From contig JAOANU010000010.1 of the NCBI GenBank assembly GCA_034387635.1, positions 1,488,001 to 1,552,000 of the forward strand: a DNA stretch of 64,000 nt, written 5' to 3'. The notes under the pieces were generated by a model, which did not search any database, was not told the origin of the DNA, and saw only the letters and a program-made list of their open reading frames with translations. The position numbers were made by a program, and so were the translations under genes. Source of the stretch: Rhodosporidiobolus odoratus (taxonomy: Eukaryota; Basidiomycota; Microbotryomycetes; Sporidiobolales; Sporidiobolaceae). This document shows positions 21,006 through 32,595 of this stretch, piece by piece (within the stretch, counting starts at the first letter, position 1; every line of letters starts with the position of its first letter).

Positions 21006-21429
21006 GGTCAGGGTCTGCTTTGCGAGGTGTAGAGTTTTTCGGTGTGTGTGAGTTGTCAAAGAGAGAGCATAGACGGATTTAAAAGAAAGCAGACTCGGAG
21101 AGTGGGGGGGAGCGGAGCCGCTTCCGCTCTCAGCAAAAGTGCAGCACATTGTAGCATCTGCAGACAGGTTAGATGCTCACAGCTCCCTTGAGTACATTGT
21201 GCTAATTTTCCACTTGTTCGTTTGACGAGCCGATTTCCTGTTTAAACATTCCTCGTTACTACTACTGTATCATCCTATACTTTGCTATCGCTCTCCTCGT
21301 GAAACACCGTGGACCGACTCTGAACCCACTCGAATCGTCTGACCGATTGTCCGACAAGCTCCGCCCTACGCCCACCTCGTCAATCCCCTCAACCTCACTT
21401 GGCCTCCACTTTCACCAATCCCCTTCACA
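21006..21429. promoter_or_regulatory. Bidirectional promoter region: kinase / PEX13
   Basis: Only 424 nt between divergent start codons. It contains an AT-richer core (about 21180-21290) that stands out from the GC-rich surroundings and could be a nucleosome-depleted centre. Confidence 0.5.
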
Positions 21430-23089
21430 ATGGCTCCCTCGCCCCCAAAGCCCTGGGAACGTACCGGAACTCTCTCGGCCTCTTCAACTTCAACAATCCC
21501 AAACGCCACTTCTGCGTCACCTGCCACCGGCGCCATTCCTTCGACCTCACCATCGGCTATCTCGACCGGTAATCTCGCTTCAACCACTTCATCCATCACC
21601 GCTGCCCCAGCCTTACCAGACAGGCCACCAGGCATGACTGGTACGTGTCCATACTGAGCATGCCCCTACTCGACGTTGGCTTGACTGGTCAACTTTGTTC
21701 TCGACTTGCAGCCATGTCCGCGACTCCGACTGGAGCGTATGCATCCGTTGGCACGGTGAGTCACACGCTCCTCGTCCTCTGTCGTGCCGCTTGAACAGGC
21801 TCTCCGGCGGCATGCGACACCGCTGCCATCGGGCGGGGGGGGGGGATTTTGCACTTTTCCCACTCGCTCCCTGGAAATGGTTCCCGCCGGGCGGCAGGCT
21901 GTTCACCTTTTTTGAAACTCGAGACTGACCACTGCTCTTGGTGTAACAGCTCGCCACCTCTCCCTACTCCGCTTCCCCGTACTCGTCCCCCTACTCTCGC
22001 TACGGCTCCAACCCGTACAACTCGACCTACGGCGGCTACGGCTCGAGCCTGTACGGCAACTCGGGCATGTACGGCTCGTCAATGTATGGCGGGTATGGCG
22101 GAGGAATGTACGGCGGTATGGGAGGCGTCGGCGGAGGGATGTACGGGTCTCCTATGGGAGGAATGGGTGGGGGCATGTACGGTCCCGGACCAGGTGGAGG
22201 GATGGCCGAACTGTCGCTCTCACAACGCATGGAGCACGGTACAGCCGCCACGTTTGGAGTCCTCCAGTCTCTCGTCGGCGCCGTGGGTGGATTCGCCCAA
22301 ATGCTCGAAAGCACCTTCATGGCGACTCACTCGTCGTTCTTCGCCATGATTGGAGTGGCCGAGCAGTTTGCTCACCTGAGGAATTACCTCGGTCAGGTCT
22401 TGAGCGTGTTTGCGTTGATTAGGTGGTGCAAGGGGATTTTGTATCGGTTGGTCGGGAAGGTTCCGCCCGGCGAAGGAGGCGGGATCACCGCCGAAGGGTT
22501 TCAGGCATTCCAAGCAGGTGCAGCAGCAGGAGGCGGAGGAGGACCCGACAAACCCAAACTTTCAAAACGTCCCCTCTTTGTCTTTCTCCTCGCCGTGTTT
22601 GGTCTACCTTGGGCCATGAACCGTCTCGTCCGACTCATCACGGCTCGACAAGAAGCCGAAGCCGCAGCTCGAGGTCTCGACCTCATGGGTCGTCCTCTTC
22701 CCTCTTCCTCGTCTGCCTCGGCCAACTCCAACAACCCGACCGCCCCCCTCGATCCCAGTCAACTGACTTTCGTCCGAACCCTCCACGCCTATACCCCTCC
22801 CCCCGAAACGGCCGACAAAGAACTCAGCTTCACCAAGGATGAAGTTCTCGCTATCCTTTCCCCGACGAGGGAGGAACGACTCGCCCAGGCCAAGGCGGAC
22901 AAGATTGAGGGACGCCGAGAGGGGGAAGGGGCGAGTTGGTGGATGGGTAGGACGAGGGATGGGAGACTTGGCTGGTTGCCGAGTAATTTTGTGGCCGAGT
23001 TGCCGATGAATGGAGTCAGGGCGGGGGTGGAGGGAAAGAAGGTTGAGACTGGACAGCAGAAAAAGGTCGAGGGGGACGGTTCGGCTTGA
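21430..23089 (+). CDS. PEX13: Peroxin-13, peroxisomal import docking protein
   Basis: Three exons (21430-21640, 21712-21755, 21950-23089) give 464 residues. The N-terminal part is Ser/Thr/Pro-rich, then a Gly/Tyr/Met-rich YG block (about 100-165), the FG/YG-like region typical of Pex13. The conserved core follows (SLSQRMEHGTAATFGVLQSL, then LESTFMATHSSFFAMIGV), a TM segment (LFVFLLAVFGLPWAMNRL), and a C-terminal SH3 domain (about 355-440: HAYTPP..., DKELSFTKDEVLAIL, WWMGRTRDGRLGWLPSNFV). Pex13 sits in the peroxisome membrane with Pex14 and Pex17, and docks Pex5/Pex7 cargo receptors. All parts are present, with an intact SH3 ALYDY-type (AYTPP) start and WLPSNFV end. Intron 2 has a G11 run (21835-21845). 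Confidence 0.95.
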
Positions 23090-23764
23090 ACCTTGAAGGG
23101 GTCATGTTTTGTGTGGCTTTGCCCTGTTCTTGTTGTAGCTTGCCCGTGCGTGCCCTTTTCCACTCTACCGCTGTCCTGCTCCTGGTCGGACTGACCTCGC
23201 CCACTCGTCGCTACAGATTATGCAGTAATGCATCCGTCGTAAGGGCCGAACCACTCGCCATCACTTCTCTCAGATAGTCTCGAGCTGCCTTTCCCGGCTG
23301 CCTCTGCGCTCCATCCAGCTCTACCGTTTCGCTGGCCAATCGCCTGCACCCACCATACCTACTGCGCCCAGTGCTCGCTTCCCCGTGTCTGAGCAGTCAA
23401 CTTAAGCGTACTGCAGTTACAACAAGTAGAGCAGGTACAACCTCCAGTCGCGTCCAACGTACAAGCGGAAATGATGAATAACGATAGTCAGAGGCGAGGC
23501 AAGGAGCGGAGGAACAGCAGGTCGAGGTGAAAAAGGGGAAACATGCGCCGAAGAGGGCGGAAAATCAACGGGGTTGCGAGTGCGAGTGAGTTGTATAGTT
23601 GAGTGACGGACGATGGACAAGTACAACAAGGGGAAAAGAACATGGGTGATTTAACAGGAATGATGCGACTTATGGAAAGCTATATAGGGTACTAGTAGAG
23701 AATGTACTACTGGGTTTGTGCAGTGTGGGCCGAAAGAAGGGAGTGCTGGCGGAAAGACATGGGC
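23090..23764. other. Spacer between convergent PEX13 and histidine kinase genes
   Basis: About 675 nt holding two 3' untranslated regions. No coding frame or RNA gene is recognised. The stretch around 23400-23700 is AT-richer than its surroundings. Confidence 0.4.
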
Positions 23765-26700
23765 TCAAACCTCCCCTTCACCGTAAGAAGGATGAGAAGG
23801 TCGACGTCTCAAGGCTCCTTCCGTATCCTCAAATCGAGGTCCCGAGCCTGAGGAGGGGTGGGGATCGAAGGAACCATAGTCGAGGCTTGACTTTGACTTG
23901 GAATGGGAGTGCGTGCTGGATTTGCTGGATAGAGGGGTTGGGCCGGGTCGATTGGAATGAGATGGTTGCAGGGCGCGGATGATGGTAGATTCGAGGACAG
24001 CGGAGCGGACGGGCTGCGTCGGGGCGGAAGCGGGAGATCAGTCTCGAGCCTCCAAGCAGAAGGAAAAAGAGACGGGTACACACCTTGGAGAGATAGCCGT
24101 CTGCACCGTTGGCCATGAAGGCTTCCTGATCGCCCTTCAAGGCCGAAGCTGTCAGCGCGATAATCTTGACTTTGGCGACGAGTGGGTTAGCTGAGCGTCG
24201 GATCCGGATCGTCGTCTCGAGCCCGTCGATACCGTCCATCTGTGCGCGGAGGGAACCAGGGGTGAGTCCGGGAAAAGGGTGAAGTGCAAGGATGGACGCA
24301 CCTGATGATCCATCAGGATGAGGGCGTATTCCTTCTTCTCCACCAAGTCAAGTGCCTCGTATCCGTTGCTAGCGGATTCGACCTGGAAGCCCACTGTAAG
24401 AGCAGCTCGTCAGTCATAGATGCAAGAAGAGGAAAGTGCGAGACGAGAACGAACTCTTGACGAGCAGTCGAGCGATAATCGAACGGTTGAGCTCGTTATC
24501 GTCAACCACGAGGATGGTCACTTTCGAGCGGTCGATATCTTGCGGTTCTTGGACGGGTTTCGCTTCGGTAGGTGCGGCTTTGTGGGCTTGTACCTTCAAC
24601 AGGGTGAGTCGAGCCGACATCTGAGTACCCTTGCCGTACTCGGACTGCATGTCGATTGTTCCACCCATGAGCTCGATGAGCTGGCAGTAGAGTAGCGTCA
24701 GGAGTGGGGCTAAGGTGAGGAACAAGAAGAGGAGAGGACGCACGTTCTTCGAGATGGACAAGCCTAGTCCGCTACCGCCAAACTGTCGCGAGGTAGAGAT
24801 GTCGGCTTGTCTGAAAGGGTGAATGAAGGAGCATCGGAAGCATCAGCTGCGTACGAGTGATGGAAGAACGGGTATGGACTGACTGGAAAGGCTTGAACAG
24901 CAGTTTGATTGCCTCCTTCCGAATCCCGACTCCAGTATCCTTGACCTGCCAAAGCACGGTGACACTCTTGGCGTCTTCAGAAATCCGCTTGATGACGAGC
25001 TTGATCGAGCCGGTCTTGGTGAACTTGATCGCGTTGCTGAGGAGGTTACCGATGACTTGTCGCAAGCGGGAGACATCGCCCAGAACATGGCTATCGAAGG
25101 TGTCGATGTCCTCGATGAATTCGAGTCCTTTTTTGTGAACGGCGGTAGCGAAAAAGCTAGCGTCGGAAGAGAGCTGATTCAGGTCGAACGGGCGGGCTTC
25201 GAGGTCAAGCTTGCCGGCTTCGACTTTGCCCATGTCCTGCAGAGAGCGAGGGGATCAGCAACAGCTCGGGGTTACAGGGGATGTGTGACAGACTGACCAG
25301 TACCTGCCCAATCATCTCCAGCAGAACGTCACCGGAACGCAGGATCTGCGAGGCGAGGTTCCGCTGCGACTCTCCCAGCGGTTCCGCCAGCAATAGCTCC
25401 GACAGTCCCAGCATATGGGCGATGGGCGTCCGAAGCTCGTGACTGGCATGCGCAAGGAACTCGCTTTTCAAGCGCGAGGACTCGGATGCGGCAGTCTCCG
25501 ACGCTTGAAGCTTGGCGCGCTCTTCGTAGGATTGCCGGAGTCGTTCTTGAGTGTGGACGAGGTCGGTCACATCGTGTGCGACGATGATGCAGCCGGCGAT
25601 GAAGGAGGTACCGTTAATCTTGGTTTGCGTGAGTGGAGTGAGCTACAGGCCAAAAGAGGTCAGCGTAAGCACGAAAGACAGGAAGGGAGGACTGCGTTAC
25701 CAGGCAGCGGAAGCTTCGCGAGAACCGCGTTAAGCCCACAACCTGCCCGTCCGCCTGCACAAACAAGGGTCGCACGGCAGTCAGCACAGGCCTAACTCGT
25801 AGCGCAACGGAAGAGTGACACACCTCTGCGCCAGCAAGTACCCGCTTGACTGCGTCCAAGAAATCCTCGCCCGGCGAGAGCCGACTGAGCGGGATTCCCT
25901 CGACTTGGCCAGCGATCTTCTCTTCCTCCAGTATCCGCTCAATCTCAGCGCCAGCGGTAAAGGTGATTCGCTGCTGAGTATCGACCGCGATGAGGAGGCA
26001 GCCTGCTCCTGCCAGAACGGCTGCGTTCTGCTGGAGGGTTTCGCGGAGCTGCTCGCGCATCTGCGGGAAGTCACGGATAAGCGAGTGAGGTGCGAATGAC
26101 TATGAAGAATGCTTACCGCTCGCAATTCTTCGAAGTCGGTGCAGGTACCGAACCATCCCTCTGACGAGCGGGGCGCAAACAAAGGAGGGATTATAGTGGT
26201 CGGGTCAAGTAGGCAATTGCAGAACGGAAGAGGCAGGATTGTGAGTCTTGTCGGGGCGAGGCATACCGGCAAAGCACGTACGGATCGTCCCGTCTGCGTC
26301 CCTGAAAGGCAGAGCCCGCCCGAGCATCCACCTCCAGGCTCCGTCATATCGGCGACACCGGTACTCGACAGCATAAGGTTCCCCCGTCTCGAGCGAGTGA
26401 CTCCATGCTTTGAGGCAAGCCGGCATGTCGTCTGCAAAATGGAGGGATACATTTAAGGTAGATCAGGGAAGGATCGGTACTAGCAGCGGGAGGATTGTAT
26501 GGATAGCGCACCTTCGTGGAAGGGGGATTGCCAGCCGAGACCGAGGGACTGCTCGGGTTCGAGACCGGTGTACTGCATAAGTCACAAAGGAGGCGGTCAG
26601 TCGGATTGCACGTAGCGTCAGGCTGGGAGGAACCTAGAGCGGTAGAAGGAAACGAAGGAAACGAAGGAAAGGGGAAAAAACGCACCTGATACCACATCTG

Positions 26701-29309
26701 GTTAAAGTAGTCGTGAGAGCCGAGCGGCGTCGTTCGCCAGACAAGATGCGGCATGAAATCGAGAATCTGGCGGTAATATTCCGACCGATTCTTCGACGTC
26801 TTCCTCTTCCCCTCCGACCTCTCCGCTCTGACCCATCGTTTTCGATCGTCAGTGACATCCCGAATGACGAGCACTCCTCCGAGATGTTGCTTCCCACCGT
26901 CGGCTTTGGGTGCGAAAATGGGAGCGGCGGTGATTTCGACAACCCGTCTCCTGATCCTCTTCTTCCGACCGGCAAACATGCCCGCACTGGTCGAAGTGGA
27001 CGAGACGAACGAGTCATACTTGAGAGGTCCGGAGGCGCTGGACGGTGCAGCAGAAGAAGGAGCGGAAGATGCGGGAGCGGGTGCGGTGGAGGCGGCTTCC
27101 CAAACCTCGACTTCTATCCCGACTACCATCTGCTGCCGAGCTTCTCCTCCTGCACCGGCATCGTCGTGGTCGTCGTCACTGTCTTCGCTGGCTGAAGGGG
27201 GCTCCTCCCCCCTCCGAGCGCACATCTCCAACAAAGCCTCGAGGGGGTCGATGCGCCGTACTGAGAAGGTCTGGTCAAAGACACGGTAGCACTTCTTCCC
27301 ACTTGCATTCGTTCCCACACCTCCGGCAGCGATGAAGGAAGGCGGATTCATGCTCGCGCTCGAACCTGGGGAAGTCGAGGGAGGTGCCTTCCCCAAAGCC
27401 GCCTTCCTTCGCTCATCGGAGACGAGACTTCGAGCGAGGATTGAGGAGACGGTGGTTCGGTAGCGGTTCGTGTCCGCGGCTCGCCCTATCCTTAAACCGC
27501 TCCCTGCAGTGCCTTTGCCCCTATCGACCGCAACCGCTTCGCCGCTGCTGATGATGGAGGCGAAGCTGAGATCGTTTGTCTCGAAGGGATTGGCGCGGGT
27601 GGCGGCGGTGGGCGAGAAGAACGGGGGCGAGGAAGTGTTGCTAAGGTGGGTACTGGCGGATGTAAACGACCAAGGCTCGTCGTGAACAGACCACTGGCCA
27701 AGGTTCCACCACTCCTCCTTCATCCCACTAGCGGGCGCGTCGAGAGAAGCGTTCATGGCACCGTCCTTGTTCGGCGAGAGACCGTCGTTTGCCGGTACGC
27801 CCATGAGGAGCTCCCGTGCAAGGGCGTTGACGTAACCGCTGCTCAAGTCCGCATCGGAGATGATGACGCCGCAGTTGGGTAGAGAAGCGATGGTGGCATG
27901 TTTTAGGAGGGAAGGAAGGTCTGGCGTAGGCTGTGATTCTTGTATAGGGGGTGGGAGCGAGGTTGGGCGAGGAGACCTGGGCGGCGGTGGCTTCATGGAC
28001 TGGTCGGAGCTGGTAGAGGAAGAAGGGGCGAGCGATGGATTCGAGAGAGGGCCAGACTAAATTGGGTGGTACACACTGGGTCAGCAAATATACGGACTGA
28101 ATCTATGAACAAACTTACGTCTTCTTTCGATACCCGTCCGTTCTCCTGCACCTGTGCGGAATGGAAGGGTCGACTCGCTTCCCATTCTCCGGCCGAGCCG
28201 AGTGCTGGAGAAGAAACCGCCGTTCCACCAGGCGTTTGCCGCACTCGCTCCCGAATCGCCCCGAGACTGTCCCGTCTCACTGCGAGGGCGGACAATGCAA
28301 ACGGGTTAGAAAACCCTGCAGAGCCGAGCGTTGGCGTTCGCTCCGAATTTGATTCGCGACGACGTAAGCTGGCGGCGGGTGAGGCGGTTTGTAAGGACGG
28401 TACGGAGAGTGATGGAGCGGCAGAAGGAGCGGTCGAAGTGGAGTCGGGTGGAGGAAAAGAGCAAGCTGCGAACGCGGCGGGAGGGGCGGGAGTCGGCCGC
28501 TGGGTCAAGGTAGGGGCAGAACAGGACGCAGAGGGCGGGAAGAAGGTATCTTGCGAGGAGGCAGGAGGGGTGTCGAGGGAGAAGGAGCGACGATGGGAGT
28601 GGAGCTTGTCGTGCATTGGACGGAGAGCTAGCGGGCGTTCCTGCCAAGGGCGAAGGAGGAGGACGGAGAACCAGCCGGCGGACGGTTGAGTTGGCACGAC
28701 GGTGTCGCGTCGATTCAGCCAAGGTGGAGACTCCTCGGCGGTTCGATGTGACCGAGAGGACGCCTGACCCGAACCATTTGCGAACGTTCCATTCCCATTC
28801 CCGGCTTGGGGAGGGATCAAGCGGGTGATCTTGGCCTCGGCCGCCCACCTCAACCCGGCCAGCTTTCCCGTCTTGAGCTCAAGTCTGTCCCCTTCACCCC
28901 AACTCCACTCTCCGCCAGCAGCAGTATCTTTGGCCCGCTCTTCCTGCCTCTTTGCCAGCTTCTCGAGCTCCTTCCGGATTTTCTCCTCCGGTCCTGAGCC
29001 GTCCTTCATCTCGTTCGTGACGCAGAAGAACACGTCGACTCCGCCCGGTGGGAAGTCGCCGCCACCGTGAGAAGGGCCACCATGCCCGCTCGTAACGCCG
29101 AATACTGCCCGTGCGGCGTCGTTCAGCGAGTGCAGACGCAGGTTCGAATCGAAGAGGAGGTGCGGGAGCGGTAGAGCATGTAGTAGGGTGGAGGAGAGGG
29201 CGGGTGTGTCCGATGTGGAAGATTTCGGCGCGGGGGTCAGGACGGAAAATGGCGGCGACGGAAAAGTCGGGGTCGATTGCGCCTGGAAGAACGGGGGTCG
29301 AGCGACCAT
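23765..29309 (-). CDS. Hybrid histidine kinase with several PAS domains and C-terminal receiver
   Basis: A large multi-exon gene. The two first coding exons are 29309-28119 and 28056-26686; many short exons follow to TGA at 23765-23767. Order: a PAS-like N-terminal block (LPHLLFDSNLRLHSLNDAAR), a long Ser/Pro-rich linker, a second PAS-like block (LPNCGVIISDADLSSGYVNA), a PAS_3/PAC unit (FMPHLVWRTTPLGSHDYFNQ to WFGTCTDFEELR), a fourth PAS-like block, then HisKA (FLAHASHELRTPIAHM, phosphorylated His), HATPase (IGNLLSNAIKFT, DTGVGI, GSGLGLSISKN) and a receiver (VDDNELNRS, ALILMDHQMDGIDG, ALTASA, LSKP). All catalytic residues are present. It is a cytosolic-type sensor, with no TM helix seen. It should pass phosphate to Ypd1 and on to Skn7/Ssk1. 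The ligand is unknown. A possible 5'-UTR intron (acceptor CTCTGCAG) ends two bases before the ATG. Confidence 0.9.
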
Positions 29310-30802
29310 ATCTGCAGAGTATAGCGGTCAGGCATACGATACCGCACGCGCAGACATGGCTACACACCTTGAGGACGGGCTGCCTCGGCTGATGGAACGT
29401 GCTGCCCGAAAGTACGAATCCAGACGTCAAGCGTTCAACCTGCTTGAGTTGAGCACACGGAAGTCAGAGCTTCAGTAGTCCACTCGAGGTATGGCAGCCC
29501 TGTCGAGCAATGAAAGGCCCGCTACTCCTGCTTTTACTCCTGCAAAGAAAGGCTCCTTGACCAGGTCTTTGTCCCGAAGGTGTCCCCTCTCCGCCAGCGC
29601 CCAATGGGCGCTTACACTACGCTTTCCTGACAGCCCTTATGTCGCTCCCGCCCGTACCATTCTCGCCCAACCGACACTTCAGCTTGATGACGCTCCCGTT
29701 CACCGACGATGAAGCGTCGATGGTACTTGTGTTGAAAAATCTGGCCAGCAAGCGGGGAGGCGTACGCGGACTCACGAGACTATAGCGTTACACTTGAGGA
29801 GGTGCGTGGACTGTTTAGATGAGATCGAGTGCCGTAGAAGAGGGGGAATTGATGGGAGGCGGGATGAAGCAAGTAGAGTCGCGTCGGTGATGGGCGATAC
29901 CGGAGTGTGCTTTGCGGGCTCGGAGTCGACCTAGTTGGAACGATGCCTCGATAAGTTAGTAGGCTATAGCACAGCTTTACCTATGAGATGACTATGAGAT
30001 GAGCGCACGAGAAACGTCTAAGGGCGGCTGGAAAACGTTTCAGCGGTCTAGACCTTTTCTCGCTCGTTCCGTCCTTTCTTCTTCTCCGCCCGGACACCCG
30101 CCCAACACCCGCCCCATAACTTGATGGCAGACAACTTACTCGGAGGATGCTGCTCGGAGTCGAGTAAGCGCATAGCGGAAGCTCTAGAGTTGGCCTGCAT
30201 CGCGTCGTCACCGAGTTTCCTTCGATTCTGCTTTCCGCCTGCTCAGCGATCGTCCTCCCGTTTGTACACTAGCTCTGCACACTGTTTCAGAACCTCTCTA
30301 CACCTGCATGCAGGTACAGTCCCTCCAGTCAGCAGCGGTCGACGGAAGGAAGTCCGCCTCTGGTTTTCCTTCTTTCGCACCCGCGACTTTAGCTTGATGA
30401 TACCGTTGTCTCCTCATGTGAGCTCTTGTCTCTTGGGTGAGTGCATATACCCGAGATGGTGTCCCTGCTGCACTACTTGTCGCAAATCAGAGCGCAGACT
30501 TAGTTGCTACGAGGTGCTGCAAATAGGAAGTTGAGAAGGTCAAGTTTGCTCCGCTCGCCCTGTGCTGATTATCTCGCTTACGGAGTTCGCTACTGGGTAT
30601 CCAAACGAGTAATAGGGCTGGGGAGATGCCCGAGCCGCCCGCAGACGAGCTCTCATAGGGTATCAGGTAAGAAGGAGCTCGGAGAACGGAACGAAAGAAA
30701 TGCAAGTCACAGCAAAAGCACGTCCACAACAATGCACAACAAGACTACAGTCAACAAACGGCGACAATCAACGAAACCCGACCATATCTTCCATCCTATC
30801 TC
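29310..30802. other. Intergenic region upstream of the PAS histidine kinase
   Basis: About 1.5 kb. The right end of the kinase gene includes its 5' leader, with a likely UTR intron whose donor GTGTGTAG is near 29369. The rest shows no supportable gene. Open frames are short and conflict with one another. I looked for tRNA-like folds and saw none that I could defend. Confidence 0.4.
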
Positions 30803-31822
30803 TCAAGGCGCCGCTTTCGCCCCATGACTGGCAAGCATCTTCCACCCTTCAGCCCGGCACGCCAAAACCGACTCGAACGACTTGACTACTGTCAAGAGAG
30901 CTTCGCTGTGTCTCCCTGTCGGTGTAACAAGCACCGGCGGTGTCGAGCCCGATGTAGAGGACGCGGGAAAAAAGGTGGCGGAAGTGAGGTGTGGGGCCGA
31001 GCGGGATTGAGGCAGAGATGTGGCCGAGTAGTGGAGAGGCTGGGTGGTCACAGGAGTGGGGTGGGTAGCTTGAGGAGGTGGGACAGTGGAGGGGAGGGAG
31101 AAAGACCGCTTACGTTGCTCGAGGTCGGAACGGGAAGTAGGGCGAAGACCGGCGGGAAGAATGGAACGAAGCGGAGGGAGCGGAGAGGCGGATCGATGAC
31201 GAGAAGGTAGCTGCAGCGAGGGCGATATCCGAGAAGAGAAAGCAGGAGCAAGAGTCGATGCTGGCGCTGGCAGCGCTGGAGCGGGATTGTCGAAGAACGC
31301 GACCATGTCGGCTGGGTTTTCCTGCTTCATCCTTTTCACCCCGACTTTCCCGCTCTGAGCCTGCTTATCCTCCCAGCTTCCACTCCTCCGCTTCCGCACT
31401 TGCGATTCCAACGCACTGGCTGCCGCATCCGCCGCCTTCCTCGTGATGTCTCCCTCGCATTCTGCCCATTTCTCCCGCAATAGCTCGTAGGCTCGTGCGT
31501 ATACGTCTGCGGTGGGGACTGGCCCAGGCTTTGGGGCGAGAAGAGGAGGTGGAGCCGTTGCCGAGGGTGGAGGATACTGCGGTCGAGGGTGGAGGAGTTC
31601 GGGTTGGCGAGACGAGGAGGACGCGCCGACGGGTGGTAACGGGGTGGCGGATGGGAGTGCAGGTGATCCGGGCAGCGAGAGTGACGAGAGGGGTGGGAGG
31701 ACTGTACGAGGGCGTCGTGGAGGGGCCTCTTGAACGCTTCGGGTCGACGAGGTTGAGGAGGAAGAGCGCTGCGAACAGGTGTAGGGGGCGGGTTCCACTG
31801 GAGGAAGGGTGGAAGCGGTCAT
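30803..31822 (-). CDS. Disordered Ser/Pro-rich protein of unknown function
   Basis: A single uninterrupted frame, start MTASTLPPVEP at 31822, stop after SHGAKAAP, 339 residues. It is Ser/Pro/Ala-rich, with several basic spots (QVRKRRSGSWEDK and EQRKRSFSL) that could act in nuclear import. The only clearly ordered-looking pieces are a helix (ADVYARAYELLREKWAEC, about residue 105) and the end (SEALLTVVKSFESVLACRAE). This is a rare intronless gene in an intron-rich window. No domain recognised. A transcriptional or chromatin role is conceivable from composition, but nothing shows it. Confidence 0.6.
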   Translation of the reverse strand: MTASTLPPVEPAPYTCSQRSSSSTSSTRSVQEAPPRRPRTVLPPLSSLSLPGSPALPSATPLPPVGASSSSRQPELLHPRPQYPPPSATAPPPLLAPKPGPVPTADVYARAYELLREKWAECEGDITRKAADAAASALESQVRKRRSGSWEDKQAQSGKVGVKRMKQENPADMVAFFDNPAPALPAPASTLAPAFSSRISPSLQLPSRHRSASPLPPLRSILPAGLRPTSRSDLEQRKRSFSLPSTVPPPQATHPTPVTTQPLHYSATSLPQSRSAPHLTSATFFPASSTSGSTPPVLVTPTGRHSEALLTVVKSFESVLACRAEGWKMLASHGAKAAP

Positions 31823-32595
31823 GTCGTGGGAGTCGTGCGAAGCAGTAGAGGGCAAGGAGACGATGCGAGAAGAAGATTGACGGGAGCTGGAGCTGAATAA
31901 GCGACTTGGGCGGAAGACAAGAAGGGAGAGGGTGTCGCAGCGGAACCGCAGGCTGGCTAGTCAGCAAGAGGACAGCAAGAACGAGACAGCGCAAAGCTAC
32001 GCGCAGGCGGGAAGATCCAAAGCAGAGAAAGAGCTGGACCGCCTCATAGGCCTCATCTCGCGGAAATTACGAAATGGGCCACCTTCGAGGTCACCCTCCT
32101 CTCGCGAGCGAGGCCGCAATTTATGGCATCCCGCGCCGAGTCCAGTCCTGTCGGGCCGAAGTCGCCAAGGCCACAGAGTCCACCCGGACTTTCGTCCAGG
32201 TCTAGGAGGACGAGAAGAGATGGAGATGGTCCAGACCTCCATATTCCGCATGCGATGACCTGGCCGTCGACCTCTTCAACCGACCTGGACCAGGCGATCC
32301 TGCTTAGGGTACGATAAACTCATCTCGGGCGGGTTGCAGCCGCCGTGCGGTGCTTGCATGGGGGGGAGAGACCACAGCGACCCGCCTCTCGCGATTGAAT
32401 TGCAGACCTTCTCAGGTCAGATTTTCCTGCTCGTTACTTCCGGCCTGTCGCAGTCAGGTAGAGGGGTACAGCTACCGTTACAGCGTCCGAGGCGCGTACG
32501 CAAGCAGGAAAGGAGAAAAGACACTGAACAACAAGCTAGAAAGCGCACCTTCAAACCTTACTCCCTCTACCCAGTTCCCACGAACCCAACCCCAC
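31823..32595. other. Intergenic region upstream of the disordered-protein gene
   Basis: About 770 nt between the start of the disordered-protein gene and the stop of CAC2, both on the minus strand. It should hold the promoter of the former and the 3' end of the latter. No gene seen. Confidence 0.4.
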
